Positions 34,012 to 42,929 of a stretch of DNA of 63,830 bases are shown here, one piece after another. This stretch comes from Rhodococcus sp. IEGM 1381 (GTDB lineage: Bacteria; Actinomycetota; Actinomycetes; Mycobacteriales; Mycobacteriaceae), in the NCBI RefSeq assembly GCF_030056795.1, contig NZ_JASHKQ010000020.1, positions 1 to 63,830 on the forward strand, written 5' to 3'. The translations under genes and the position numbers were made by a program. Under the pieces are notes generated by a model. It had not been told where the DNA came from. It saw only the letters and a list, made by a program, of their open reading frames with translations, and made no database searches. Position 1 is the stretch's first letter; the number at the start of each line of letters is the position of its first letter.

Positions 34012-35945
34012 CCTTTCATCCCCTCGATCCCCTGTCCAGCGACGAATTCGCCACCGTGGCCGAGGTTCTCGGCCGCGATCACGGCGTCGGCGACGGTTGG
34101 CGTTACGCCTCCATCGAGATGATCGAACCGGCCAAGTCCGAGATCGCCGCGTTCGACGCGGACGGGACCGTGCCTGCGCGTCGGGCGGTGTCGGTGGTGC
34201 TGAACCGCAACGAGAACACGACCTTCAAGGCCGTGGTGTCGCTGGACGATCGCACCGTCGAATCGTGGACGCACATCCCGGACGTACAACCCAACTTCAC
34301 CGTCGACGAGTGGGAAGAGGCCGACGCGGCCCTGCGCGCCCACCCCGATGTGATTGCCGCCCTTGCTGATCGAGGCATCACCGATCTCGATCTGGTGTTC
34401 ATGGACACCTGGACCTACGGCGAGGCGGTGACACCGGAGAAGTACAAGGGTCGACGCCTCGGCTGGTCCGACACCTGGGTCAAAGCTGCGGCGGGGGCAA
34501 ATCCCTATGCCGGGCCGGTCGGTGGATTCCACTGCGTCATCGACGTGAACACGATGGAACTGCTCGAGATCGAGGACACGTATCGCGTCGAGCGCCCGGA
34601 GATCATGGGCGAGTACGTGCCTCGTCATATCCCGGAGCGCATCAGGAACGCCAGCACGCGTCCGCCGCTGAAGCCCCTCGAGATCACTCAACCCGACGGG
34701 CCGTCGTTCGAGCTCGACGGCAACAAGTTGACGTGGCAGAACTGGTCGCTGCGCGTGGGGTTCAACTACCGCGAGGGCATGACACTGCATGCCGTCAGTT
34801 ACAACGACAACGGGAACGTGCGGTCCGTCGCCAACCGAATGTCGTTCGCGGAGATGGTCGTTCCCTATCGCGATCACACCGAGGATCACTATCGGCGCAC
34901 CGCGTTCGACATCGGCGAGTGGGGTCTCGGTTTCATGACCACCTCGCTCGAGCTCGGGTGCGACTGTCTGGGCGAGATCCGCTACCTCGACGCGGTGCTG
35001 CACAACAGCAAGGGTGAGCCGTACACGATCACCAATGCGATCTGTATCCACGAGGAAGACAACGCCGTGCTGTGGAAGCACGTCGATCACGACGCCGGAG
35101 CCGAAGTACGACGCATGCGCCGGCTCACGGTCAGCTTCCACGCAACGGTCGCCAACTACGAGTACCTCGTCTACTGGCGGTTCTATCAGGACGGCAACAT
35201 CGAGTGCGAGGTTCGCGCAACGGGCATCATGGTCGTCACTCACTTCGACGAGGGTGGCGCGCACCCGTCGGGCACGCTGGTCGACAACCGAACCTACGCG
35301 CCGTATCACCAGCACTTTCTCGTCGCGCGGCTCGATCTGGACATCGACGGCACCGAGAACACCGTCTATGCCAGTGAGACGCAACGGGTTCCGATGGGCC
35401 CCGACAATCCGTACGGCCTCGCCCTCACTCAGGTCAACACTCCCCTGACCACCGAGTCGGAGGGCAAGCAGGATTACGACTGGAACACCCAGAAGGCATG
35501 GAAGGTCGTCAACGACAACGTCACCAACGGCCTCGGCACCCGTCCCGCCTACAAGTTGGTGCCGGGATCGGCGATCCCGTCGATGTTCGATCCGGCGTCG
35601 CCGATCTTCCAACGAGCGCAGGTGATCGGCCACACCGTGTGGGTCACCCCCAACTCACCCGACGAACGTTGGCCCAGTGGAGAATTCGTCAATCAGAGCG
35701 GTATCGATCACGGCCTGCCCGAGTGGACCGAGAAAGATCGAAGCATCGAGAACACCGATGTCGTCGTCTGGTACACCTTCGGTATCCACCACATCACCCG
35801 GCCGGAGGACTGGCCGGTGATGCCCGCGGACACCGTCTCGTTCTGGCTCAAGCCCTTCGGGTTCTTCGACCGCAACCCCTCTCTCGACGTCGTGGCGTCG
35901 GAGCCGAAGTCGTGCCACACCGATCCCGGCAGCACCTGTCATTAG
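34008..35945 (+). CDS. Primary-amine (copper) oxidase
   Basis: Oxidises primary amines to aldehydes with release of NH3 and H2O2. The 645-aa protein has Tyr384 in VANYEYLVYW, the residue that becomes topaquinone, near-identical in position to the Arthrobacter globiformis enzyme. The catalytic base is probably Asp301 (AFDIGEWG). Copper ligands are His434 and His436 (YHQHFL) and one of His594/595. No signal peptide, so cytoplasmic. It is coupled by a 4-bp overlap to the aldehyde dehydrogenase. Substrate, for example putrescine or phenethylamine, cannot be told from sequence. Confidence 0.95.
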   Translation: MTFHPLDPLSSDEFATVAEVLGRDHGVGDGWRYASIEMIEPAKSEIAAFDADGTVPARRAVSVVLNRNENTTFKAVVSLDDRTVESWTHIPDVQPNFTVDEWEEADAALRAHPDVIAALADRGITDLDLVFMDTWTYGEAVTPEKYKGRRLGWSDTWVKAAAGANPYAGPVGGFHCVIDVNTMELLEIEDTYRVERPEIMGEYVPRHIPERIRNASTRPPLKPLEITQPDGPSFELDGNKLTWQNWSLRVGFNYREGMTLHAVSYNDNGNVRSVANRMSFAEMVVPYRDHTEDHYRRTAFDIGEWGLGFMTTSLELGCDCLGEIRYLDAVLHNSKGEPYTITNAICIHEEDNAVLWKHVDHDAGAEVRRMRRLTVSFHATVANYEYLVYWRFYQDGNIECEVRATGIMVVTHFDEGGAHPSGTLVDNRTYAPYHQHFLVARLDLDIDGTENTVYASETQRVPMGPDNPYGLALTQVNTPLTTESEGKQDYDWNTQKAWKVVNDNVTNGLGTRPAYKLVPGSAIPSMFDPASPIFQRAQVIGHTVWVTPNSPDERWPSGEFVNQSGIDHGLPEWTEKDRSIENTDVVVWYTFGIHHITRPEDWPVMPADTVSFWLKPFGFFDRNPSLDVVASEPKSCHTDPGSTCH

Positions 35946-35973
35946 CTCGCCCAACCTCAGGGAAGGTCCGCCC

Positions 35974-36864
35974 ATGCGTCTGATCGTGGGGTACCAGGCA
36001 ACACCGAGTGGCGCGGACGGAATCGCCCTGGGGGCAACGCTCGCGCGTTCGCTACAGGCATCGCTGGACATCTGCCTGGTGCTGCCGCAGGAGCGTCCGG
36101 TGCCGTCCAAGGCACCGGTCGAGGCGGCCTACGACGACATCTTGATCGACCAGGCCACGAGCTGGCTGGCCGAGGCACTGAAATCGGTACCCGAGGACGT
36201 CGAGGCTCGTACTCACCTGTTGTTCGACGAGTCGTTCGCACGGGGCCTGCTCGACGCAACCAGGAGTGGAGCCTGCGGCACGACCCATGAACACGTGGAC
36301 GAGTGTGACGCCTACATGATCGTCGTCGGTGCAGCCGGTGACGGTCTGCTCGGACGCCACTCGATCGGCACCGTCACCAGCGATCTGTTGCACGTCGCGC
36401 ATGTACCCCTCGCGCTGGCACCGCGCGGGTATCGGCACTCGCCCCCGGAGCGCATTCGCGAAATCACCTGCGCCATCGGAAATCGTCCGGGGGCAGCCGA
36501 ACTCGTCGAGGCGGCCACCGACCTGTCCGCCACCACCGAGGTGCCACTGCGCTTGCTCTCCCTCGTTTCCGCAGAAGAGCAATCGACACGGGGGCCAGGA
36601 GGTCTCGCCAAGGCCGAGGACGTGCTGCGCGCTGTGCACGCGGGACTGCCCGAGGGATCGGAGGTGCAGTTGACGGTGGCCGAGGGTTCCGGCATCGAGA
36701 AGGCCGCCTCCTCACTGGACTGGCACGACGGTGATGTGTTGATGGTGGGCTCGTCTCGACTCGCGCAACCTCACCGGCTCTTCCTGGGATCGGTGGCCGC
36801 CAAGATGCTTCGAGTCGTCCCTGTTCCGATGATCGTTGTTCCGAGAGAGGCCGGCGATGAATGA
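35974..36864 (+). CDS. Tandem-domain universal stress protein
   Basis: A 296-aa protein with two Usp domains. The first ends in VVGAAGDGLLGRHSIGTVTSDLLHVAHVPLALAP and the second in VGSSRLAQPHRLFLGSVAAKMLRVVPVPMIVVPRE, typical nucleotide-binding ends. Domain 1 carries an insertion (SGACGTTHEHVDE-like, about 97-109) encoded by a copy of the dispersed repeat. Such proteins often accompany amino-acid permeases, as here: its stop overlaps the APC permease start by 8 bp. Confidence 0.85.
   Translation: MRLIVGYQATPSGADGIALGATLARSLQASLDICLVLPQERPVPSKAPVEAAYDDILIDQATSWLAEALKSVPEDVEARTHLLFDESFARGLLDATRSGACGTTHEHVDECDAYMIVVGAAGDGLLGRHSIGTVTSDLLHVAHVPLALAPRGYRHSPPERIREITCAIGNRPGAAELVEAATDLSATTEVPLRLLSLVSAEEQSTRGPGGLAKAEDVLRAVHAGLPEGSEVQLTVAEGSGIEKAASSLDWHDGDVLMVGSSRLAQPHRLFLGSVAAKMLRVVPVPMIVVPREAGDE
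36263..36285 (+). repeat. Dispersed element, GGAGTGGAGCCTGCGG core, copy 4
   Basis: A 23-bp copy on the plus strand inside the universal stress protein gene, differing from copy 1 by one base. It is read in frame and encodes SGACGT within Usp domain 1. Confidence 0.8.
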
Positions 36865-38374
36865 GCATCCGGTAGTGGACGTCGAGTCCAAGGGCCTATC
36901 GGCCGGCCAGCTCGGGCTGCTCGCGAGTGTCGTGCTGGGCATTTCGACCATCGCACCCGCGTACGCGCTGACGGCATCGCTCGGGCCGACGGTCACCGAG
37001 GTCGGGGTGCACCTGCCCGCGATCTTCATCGTCGGCTTCATCCCGATGTTGTTGGTGGCGTTGGGCTATCGAGAGCTCAATGCGGCCGAACCCGACAGCG
37101 GCACGTCCTTCACATGGGCGTCGAAAGCCTTCGGCCCCTATGTCGGCTGGATGGGCGGATGGGGTCTGATCGCGGCCACCATCATCGTGCTCTCGAACCT
37201 CGCCGGGGTGGCGGTCGACTTCTTCTATCTCTTTCTCGCGCAGGTCACCAGCAACGATTCGGTGGCCGACCTCACCGGCAACAAGCTCGTCAACATCGTC
37301 ACGTGCCTGGTGTTCATGGCTCTGTCGGCGTGGCTCTGCTATCGCGGCATGCAGGAGACCAAGCGAGTCCAGTACACGATGCTCGGCTTCCAGTTGCTGG
37401 TGATGGCGTGGTTCATCGTTGCCGCGTTCGTCAAGGTCGGGGCAGGCGACGGGGCCGACGACATCTCGTTCAGCCTGGATTGGTTCGATCCGTTCGGCAT
37501 TCCGAGCTTCTCGGCGTTCACAGCCGGCCTGTCGCTGTCGATCTTCATGTACTGGGGCTGGGACGTCTGTCTGACGGTCAACGAGGAAACGTCCGGTAGC
37601 GCAAAGATTCCCGGCCGCGCCGCTCTGGTGACGGTGTTCTTCATCATCGTGTTGTACTTGCTCACCGCGGTCGCCACCCTGCTGTTCGCCGGCACCGGGG
37701 ACACCGGAAACGGACTGCAGAATCCCGACACCACCGACAACGTGTTCGCGGCTCTCGCTGGGCCGGTGATGGGACCGTTCGCGATTCTGCTCTCGCTCGC
37801 CGTGCTGAGCAGCTCGGCCAGTTCGTTGCAGGCCACGTTCATCTCACCGGCGCGCACTCTGCTGGCGATGGGCCATTATCAGGCACTGCCGAAGCGGTTT
37901 GCCTCCATCACACCGCGATTCAGCACTCCAGGCTTCGCGACGCTGGTGGCGGGTGGCGCGTCGGCCGGCTTCTACGCCGTGATGCGAGTGGTGAGCGACA
38001 ACGTACTCACCGACACCATCGCCGCACTCGGACTGATGATCTGCTTCTACTACGGCATCACGGCGTTCGCCTGCGTCTGGTACTTCCGCGAGGAATTGTT
38101 CACCAGTACGCGCAACGTGTTCTTCAAGTTCCTCGCGCCGCTACTCGGTGGGGTCGGGATGGCCGTGGTGTTCGTGCAGACCTCGGTCGATGCCTGGGAC
38201 CCCGAGTTCGGTAGCGGCTCATCGCTGTTCGGCATCGGAATGGTCTTCCTCATCGGCGTCGGGATCATCGTTCTCGGCATCGTCATCATGTTGGTGGTGG
38301 CACTGCGCAAGCCGGAGTTCTTCAAGGGCAACATTCTCCGCCGCGACACCCCGTCCTTGATCGTCGAAGACTGA
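36857..38374 (+). CDS. APC-family amino acid/amine permease
   Basis: A 505-aa transporter with about twelve membrane segments and the APC N-terminal pattern (LGLLASVVLGISTIAPAYALTASLG, then ALGYRELNAAEPDSGTSF). It probably imports amino acids or polyamines by proton symport. It is last in the aldehyde dehydrogenase-amine oxidase-USP unit (8-bp overlap with the USP gene), so its substrate is likely the amine degraded there (inference). Confidence 0.88.
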   Translation: MNEHPVVDVESKGLSAGQLGLLASVVLGISTIAPAYALTASLGPTVTEVGVHLPAIFIVGFIPMLLVALGYRELNAAEPDSGTSFTWASKAFGPYVGWMGGWGLIAATIIVLSNLAGVAVDFFYLFLAQVTSNDSVADLTGNKLVNIVTCLVFMALSAWLCYRGMQETKRVQYTMLGFQLLVMAWFIVAAFVKVGAGDGADDISFSLDWFDPFGIPSFSAFTAGLSLSIFMYWGWDVCLTVNEETSGSAKIPGRAALVTVFFIIVLYLLTAVATLLFAGTGDTGNGLQNPDTTDNVFAALAGPVMGPFAILLSLAVLSSSASSLQATFISPARTLLAMGHYQALPKRFASITPRFSTPGFATLVAGGASAGFYAVMRVVSDNVLTDTIAALGLMICFYYGITAFACVWYFREELFTSTRNVFFKFLAPLLGGVGMAVVFVQTSVDAWDPEFGSGSSLFGIGMVFLIGVGIIVLGIVIMLVVALRKPEFFKGNILRRDTPSLIVED

Positions 38375-38385
38375 CGATCCGACGG

Positions 38386-39174
38386 TCAGCCGTCCTCTTG
38401 CCTCCGTGAGGGTCTGGAGTGCGCGATGCCGCGCTCCTGCAGGCCTTGCAAGATCAGCTCGCTGACCCGTACCCAGGCAGGCCGGTCGGCCCACTGCGCT
38501 TCGAGCAGTGCGTTGGCTCGATGGTCGTCGAGACCTCTCTCGAACGACCATTCGAGGGCATCACTGTCCCAGGCGTTCACCATCCACTCGACCGTGTCGT
38601 CCGCGAGCTCCTTGATCTGTGGGTCGTCAGGTTCGAGCTCTGCTGCTCGAAAAGAGCGCACCATGATCGCCAGATAGCCCGGGTCCCTGAGCATGAGGGC
38701 ACCGAATTCCTCCAGCCACGGATCGAGCCTGGACCGGTAGACGGCATACGTCAGTACCCAGGCGTCGCGATAATGATCGACCACTCCGGAATCGATACCC
38801 GCTTCACGCAGGTGCACGATCAGGCCGACGATCACCTCGGGAAGGACCAGCGCGTCGCCGGCGCGCAACCGCTCGAGTCTGTCGCGATCCTTCTCCAAAC
38901 GTTCGATCCTGTTGTTCAGGTCGGCGTGGATCTCGACCAAGGCGATGTCGAAAGTTTCCTGCGAGGCGTCGAGTAGCTCGTGGACGCGCGCCAGTGGCAC
39001 ACCGGCCGAGGCAAGAGCCACGACGCGTGACAGCCGCAGCACCGCTTCCCCGTCGTAGAGACGGTAGCCCGACGTGTCGCGTCGTGGCTCATCCAACAGC
39101 CCCTGCTGGTGGTAGAACCGCACGGTTCGGGTCGTCACTCCCACATAGGAAGCCAGCTCACCGATACGCAGCAT
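38386..39174 (-). CDS. MerR-family transcriptional regulator
   Basis: A protein of about 262 aa. The N-terminal MerR HTH (LRIGELASYVGVTTRTVRFYHQQGLLDEP) and wing (SGYRLYDGEAVLRL) are followed by a long helical dimer domain (about 80-120) and a C-terminal part of unknown ligand. ATG 39174 begins right before the HTH; 39183 is an in-frame alternative. It follows the broken MFS gene on the same strand and is convergent with the permease. Confidence 0.85.
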   Translation of the reverse strand: MLRIGELASYVGVTTRTVRFYHQQGLLDEPRRDTSGYRLYDGEAVLRLSRVVALASAGVPLARVHELLDASQETFDIALVEIHADLNNRIERLEKDRDRLERLRAGDALVLPEVIVGLIVHLREAGIDSGVVDHYRDAWVLTYAVYRSRLDPWLEEFGALMLRDPGYLAIMVRSFRAAELEPDDPQIKELADDTVEWMVNAWDSDALEWSFERGLDDHRANALLEAQWADRPAWVRVSELILQGLQERGIAHSRPSRRQEDG

Positions 39175-39192
39175 GGCGACCATTCTTGCCGA

Positions 39193-40403
39193 TCAACCGT
39201 TCACACCGGCAGAGTGCGGCACCGGTTCGGTCAGCGCACGCGCACCCGGACTCAGCACTGCATAGGCAGCGACAGCGGTCCATCCGATTCCCATCACGAC
39301 GGCCCCGAGACCGAGATCGCCCCCGACGAGGACCACCGACATCAGTCCCAACCCCATCGGCCCGGCCACGAGCCCGCTCATGTTCAGCCAGCCGAGGACG
39401 CGCCCCCGAACGTCTGCGGGGACCTGTTCGGCCACGTAGACATTCCAGATCGGACCGAACAGGCCGGATCCGAGACCCATCACCAGCATCCCGGCCGCGA
39501 CGATCCAGAATCCCTGCAGCTGTGCGAACAGCCAGATGCCGGCCGTCATCGCAGCCATTCCCGTGACGAAAGTGACGCGTCGCGATCGAGCGGCCAACAA
39601 AGCGAACAGTGCCGACCCCGCCAGGGCTCCGATCGCGAACGCCGACATCGCCAGGCCCAGCTGCCCGGGTTCGCCGATCTCGTTGAAGTGGCCGGGCAGC
39701 AGCAGGCTGATCATCGGCGGGGTGACCAGACTCGCGAGGAACGCGAAAATCAGCATCGCCCGCAGTGCGGGCGTGGCACGGATCAGGTCCAGCGCACTCC
39801 CGGAGCCCGTGGCGGCAGTCGGGAATGCCTGCCCATGACCGGAACCAACGCAGTCAGCACCGCAGCGGCCACCGACGACGCGGCGGTGACGGCAACGACG
39901 TCGATCGGATCCAGCATGCTCAACAGCAGGCCTGCCAGAGCCGGTCCGGCCAGGAACGCCAGTGAGAACCCGGTCTGAAAGAACCCGGCCACCGTGGTGA
40001 CCGACGCTCCCGAGATCGACGCGACGTCGGCGAGCATCGCTTGACGAGCCGTCATCCCCGGAACATCGAAGACAGCGCCTGCGACTCCCAGCACCACGAA
40101 CCATGGCACCGACATCCCCACCGTCGCGCTCACCACGATCAGGCCGAGTACCGCAGTCGCGCTGCCGAGATCGGAGACGACGGCCACGTTGCGTGCCCCG
40201 AATCGGTCGATCAGCCGACCACCGGCGAATGTTGCCGGCACCGCAGCGATGCCGGCTGCCGCGGCGATCAGACCGGCCGACGACAGGCTTCCGGTCGTGG
40301 CAAGCACCAACCAGGGCAGGACGATCGTGATGGCCGAGTTGCCGAAAAGCGACAACGACGCGCCACCTATGTACAGCGGGACAGCAAAACGGATGCGACT
40401 CAT
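39193..40403 (-). pseudogene. MFS transporter split by a frameshift
   Basis: Two adjoining frames together make one 12-helix MFS protein. The first (MSRIRFAVPLYIGGASLSLFGN, ending near VPVMGRHSRLPP) stops at 39783. The second runs on in another frame (GSGSALDLIRATPALRAMLIF to the end at 39193) with MFS helices 7-12. The switch lies near 39810-39840, where the two readings of the same bases give GLPP-like and TAATGSGSALD. A one-base indel is the simplest cause; sequencing error is possible. Confidence 0.75.
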
Positions 40404-40471
40404 GACTCGATCATCACGATTGACGTTGCGTCAAGGTCAAGATGTACGTGCCCGACGGGCTGGGCTGTCGC

Positions 40472-40954
40472 TCAGATCTCCCCTGCCTCGAAACGCGCGT
40501 TGCGCTTCCGCATCTGCCAGATGATGAGTACGGCGACGCCGCCCCCGGCCACGGCACCCACGGCTGCGCCTGCCCACGAGCTCACCTGCGAGTAGACGTC
40601 TGGCTGCAGCCTGACGAGGGCTCCGATGTAACCGGCTGCCATGATCGCGCCGGCAACAACCCCTCGGACCCGTCCGAGCTTTGCTGCGGTGTACAAGTTC
40701 ACCCCGCGCGCCGCCGAATAGGCGAGCGTTGCACAGCTGATCAGTGTGGCCAGGACGAGAATCCCGAGCGCGAACCACGCTCCTGCCGTGCTCCCAGTCC
40801 ACGCCAGAATCGCTGCGCCGATGAGTGCAGACCAGTAAAACAGCTGAAAACCTATGGCGGAGGCTTCGTTCCACACATCCCGCTGGCGTTCGTCATCGTA
40901 GAATTCGTCGTCCAGATCCCCGACGAATCGCATGGTCTTGGTGAATGCGCTCAT
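40472..40954 (-). CDS. Small four-helix membrane protein, paralogue A, paired with an XRE gene
   Basis: A 160-aa protein whose charged N-terminus (RFVGDLDDEFYDDERQRD) precedes four membrane segments from about 35. It belongs to the DUF2178-like type often found with a small XRE regulator. The gene at 44652 is a clear paralogue. It starts one base after the XRE stop codon, so they form one operon. Function unknown. Confidence 0.75.
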   Translation of the reverse strand: MSAFTKTMRFVGDLDDEFYDDERQRDVWNEASAIGFQLFYWSALIGAAILAWTGSTAGAWFALGILVLATLISCATLAYSAARGVNLYTAAKLGRVRGVVAGAIMAAGYIGALVRLQPDVYSQVSSWAGAAVGAVAGGGVAVLIIWQMRKRNARFEAGEI

Positions 40955-40955
40955 G

Positions 40956-41165
40956 TCACTCCTCGTTTCCGAACAATATTTCGACGGTGGTGCCCAATGC
41001 CCCGGCCAGCTTCAATGCCAGGTAGACGCTCGGTGCGTAGTCGCCGCCTTCGACAGAGACGATGCTCTGCCGGGAAACCCCGCAGGCCTTACCGAGCTCT
41101 GCTTGGGTCAGCCGCGCAGCCTTCCGGTGTTCACGCACCGCATTGGTCCTCAGCGCGTTGTTCAT
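40956..41165 (-). CDS. Small XRE-family regulator
   Basis: A 69-aa single-domain HTH protein (LTQAELGKACGVSRQSIVSVEGGDYAPSVYLALKLA) of the YozG/Cro type that usually pairs with a membrane protein. ATG 41165 lies inside the conserved 38-bp upstream block that is shared with the paralogous locus at 45200-45237. It probably controls its own operon and perhaps the paralogue in trans (inference). Confidence 0.85.
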   Translation of the reverse strand: MNNALRTNAVREHRKAARLTQAELGKACGVSRQSIVSVEGGDYAPSVYLALKLAGALGTTVEILFGNEE

Positions 41166-41200
41166 GCCAAAAGTCAAGCCGACTTGTCAGAAAATGTCAA
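41163..41200 (-). promoter_or_regulatory. Conserved promoter/operator block, copy A
   Basis: Read on the minus strand it holds TTGACATTTTCTGACAAG and later TTGACTTTTGGCATG, the ATG being the XRE start. It matches block B (45200-45237) at about 32 of 38 positions. TTGACA may be a -35 hexamer, or the repeated TTGAC/TGACA may be operator half-sites. Confidence 0.6.
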
Positions 41201-41263
41201 CCCCTCTTGTCATTGACCATCGCCCGACATCGAGCCGCGTCGCCTTCGATGCCCTGACGTCCG

Positions 41264-41860
41264 CTACCGAGGATCGAGTCCCATCAGGAGCGCCTGCAGC
41301 CCGAACTCGAAGGCGTCCTCGGACCGCTCGTGCAGATCTCCCGCAGCGTCCAGTGCGGCTTTCAGTTCCGGTTCCACGTCGCGGCTGCTGCGCCACGGTG
41401 CCTCGGGAGCTGCCAGGTCCAGGGCCGAACCCAACACATAACTGTCGAGCACGGTGATGATGCGGAGCACGTCGGCGGGCTCGAATCCGGCGTCTGTCAG
41501 CACCCGCGCCAACGTGTTGTACATCCCGAACGCAGCACTGCTGTTCACGGCCTGAGCCGTCAGCAGTGGAATCAGCCGTGGGTACCGCCCGTAGCTGTTT
41601 CGGTACCCGCGCGCGATCCAGGCGAGCGCCTCACGCCACGGCGTACCGGCCTCCGGCATCTCCACCTCGGACATCGCCCGACCCCGCAGCAACTCGATGA
41701 TCTCGTCACGTCCGGACACGTGGTTGTAGAGCGAGGACGGACTGACCTTCAGCTTCTTGGCCAGCTGAGGCATGGTGAATCCACCCGACTCTTCGACGAG
41801 AGTCAGGGCCGCCGTCGTGATGCGATCGACGTCGAGAAGGGGTGCCGACGGTCTTCCCAC
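41264..41860 (-). CDS. TetR-family transcriptional regulator
   Basis: A 198-aa TetR with helices FTMPQLAKKLKVSPSSLYNHVSGRDEIIE (about 28-56) and a TetR_C-type ligand domain. It is divergent from the N-carbamoylputrescine amidohydrolase gene, with an 82-bp gap holding a 17-bp palindrome. It likely controls the agmatine genes (inference). Confidence 0.87.
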   Translation of the reverse strand: MGRPSAPLLDVDRITTAALTLVEESGGFTMPQLAKKLKVSPSSLYNHVSGRDEIIELLRGRAMSEVEMPEAGTPWREALAWIARGYRNSYGRYPRLIPLLTAQAVNSSAAFGMYNTLARVLTDAGFEPADVLRIITVLDSYVLGSALDLAAPEAPWRSSRDVEPELKAALDAAGDLHERSEDAFEFGLQALLMGLDPR

Positions 41861-41909
41861 AGCATTTCTCCCGTATCCGTTGCGTTCGAGGCAGACATCA
41901 ACGATACTT

Positions 41910-41926
41910 AACGAATCACATTCGTT
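41910..41926. promoter_or_regulatory. Palindromic operator of the agmatine locus
   Basis: AACGAATCACATTCGTT has perfect 7-bp arms around CAC. It lies between the divergent TetR and amidohydrolase genes, 17 bp before the latter. Confidence 0.65.
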
Positions 41927-41942
41927 TTAACAGGAGATCGGC

Positions 41943-42929
41943 ATGCTGACCCTCACCAATCTCACGCCTCCCGAGGCGCTGACCCGGACCACCCCAACCG
42001 ATCGGCCGCCACTGCGGGTCGGTCTGGTGCAGCATCGCTGGAATCCCGATGCAGCCGAATCGAAAGGCGAACTGTTCCAAGCCATTTCGACAGCCGCCGG
42101 CCTCGGGGCGCAGGTCGTCTTCCTGCCCGAGATCACCCTGCTGCGCTACCCGGCCGACACCCCCGCCGGTGCGAACCCCGGCAGCGCGGCCGAGGATCTG
42201 ACGACCGGACCCACCTTCGGCCTGGCCGCCGAAGCCGCCGCCGCCAACGGCATCGTGGTCCATGCCTCGCTGTACGAGAAGTCGGAGGCAGCAGACGGAT
42301 TGGGCTTCAACACCTCCATCATGGTCTCCCCCTCCGGCGAACTGCTGGCCAGAACCCGCAAGCTGCATATCCCCATCTCGGCCGGATACTACGAGGACAC
42401 CTACTTCCGCCCCGGCCCGGCCGAGGACCCGTACCCCGTCTACTCACCGGAACAACTCGGCGGTGCCCGGGTAGGTCTACCCACCTGCTGGGACGAGTGG
42501 TTTCCCGAGGTCGCGCGCAGCTATGCACTCGGTGGCGCAGAGATTCTTGCGTATCCGACGGCCATCGGGTCCGAGCCGTCGTTCCCGGCGTTCGACACTC
42601 AGCCGCTGTGGCAGCACGTGATCGTCGGACATGGAATTTCCAACGGCCTGTTCATGGTGGTACCCAACCGGTGCGGCGACGAAGGCGCGATCACGTTCTA
42701 CGGGTCGTCGTTCATCTCCGATCCCTATGGCCGCATACTGATTCAGGCACCGCGCGACGAACCGGCCGTGCTCGTTGCAGATCTCGACCTCGACCAGCGC
42801 CGAGAGTGGTTGGAGCTCTTCCCTTTTCTGCTCACCCGCAGACCGGACACCTACTCCCGCCTGATCGAGCCGGTGCGCTCGGACGCCCCATACGGCGACG
42901 GACACGCTGCGACGCCGGTGATCAAGTGA
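41943..42929 (+). CDS. aguB: Nitrilase-family amidohydrolase, probable N-carbamoylputrescine amidase
   Basis: Hydrolyses N-carbamoylputrescine to putrescine, CO2 and NH3. The 328-aa carbon-nitrogen hydrolase has the triad Glu63 (FLPEITLLRY), Lys140 (RTRKLHIP) and Cys182 (LPTCWDEWFPE). Assignment rests on this CN-hydrolase subfamily plus the next gene, agmatine deiminase, whose GTG overlaps by GTGA. AGGAG lies just before the ATG. Alone, the family would allow other amides. Confidence 0.85.
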   Translation: MLTLTNLTPPEALTRTTPTDRPPLRVGLVQHRWNPDAAESKGELFQAISTAAGLGAQVVFLPEITLLRYPADTPAGANPGSAAEDLTTGPTFGLAAEAAAANGIVVHASLYEKSEAADGLGFNTSIMVSPSGELLARTRKLHIPISAGYYEDTYFRPGPAEDPYPVYSPEQLGGARVGLPTCWDEWFPEVARSYALGGAEILAYPTAIGSEPSFPAFDTQPLWQHVIVGHGISNGLFMVVPNRCGDEGAITFYGSSFISDPYGRILIQAPRDEPAVLVADLDLDQRREWLELFPFLLTRRPDTYSRLIEPVRSDAPYGDGHAATPVIK

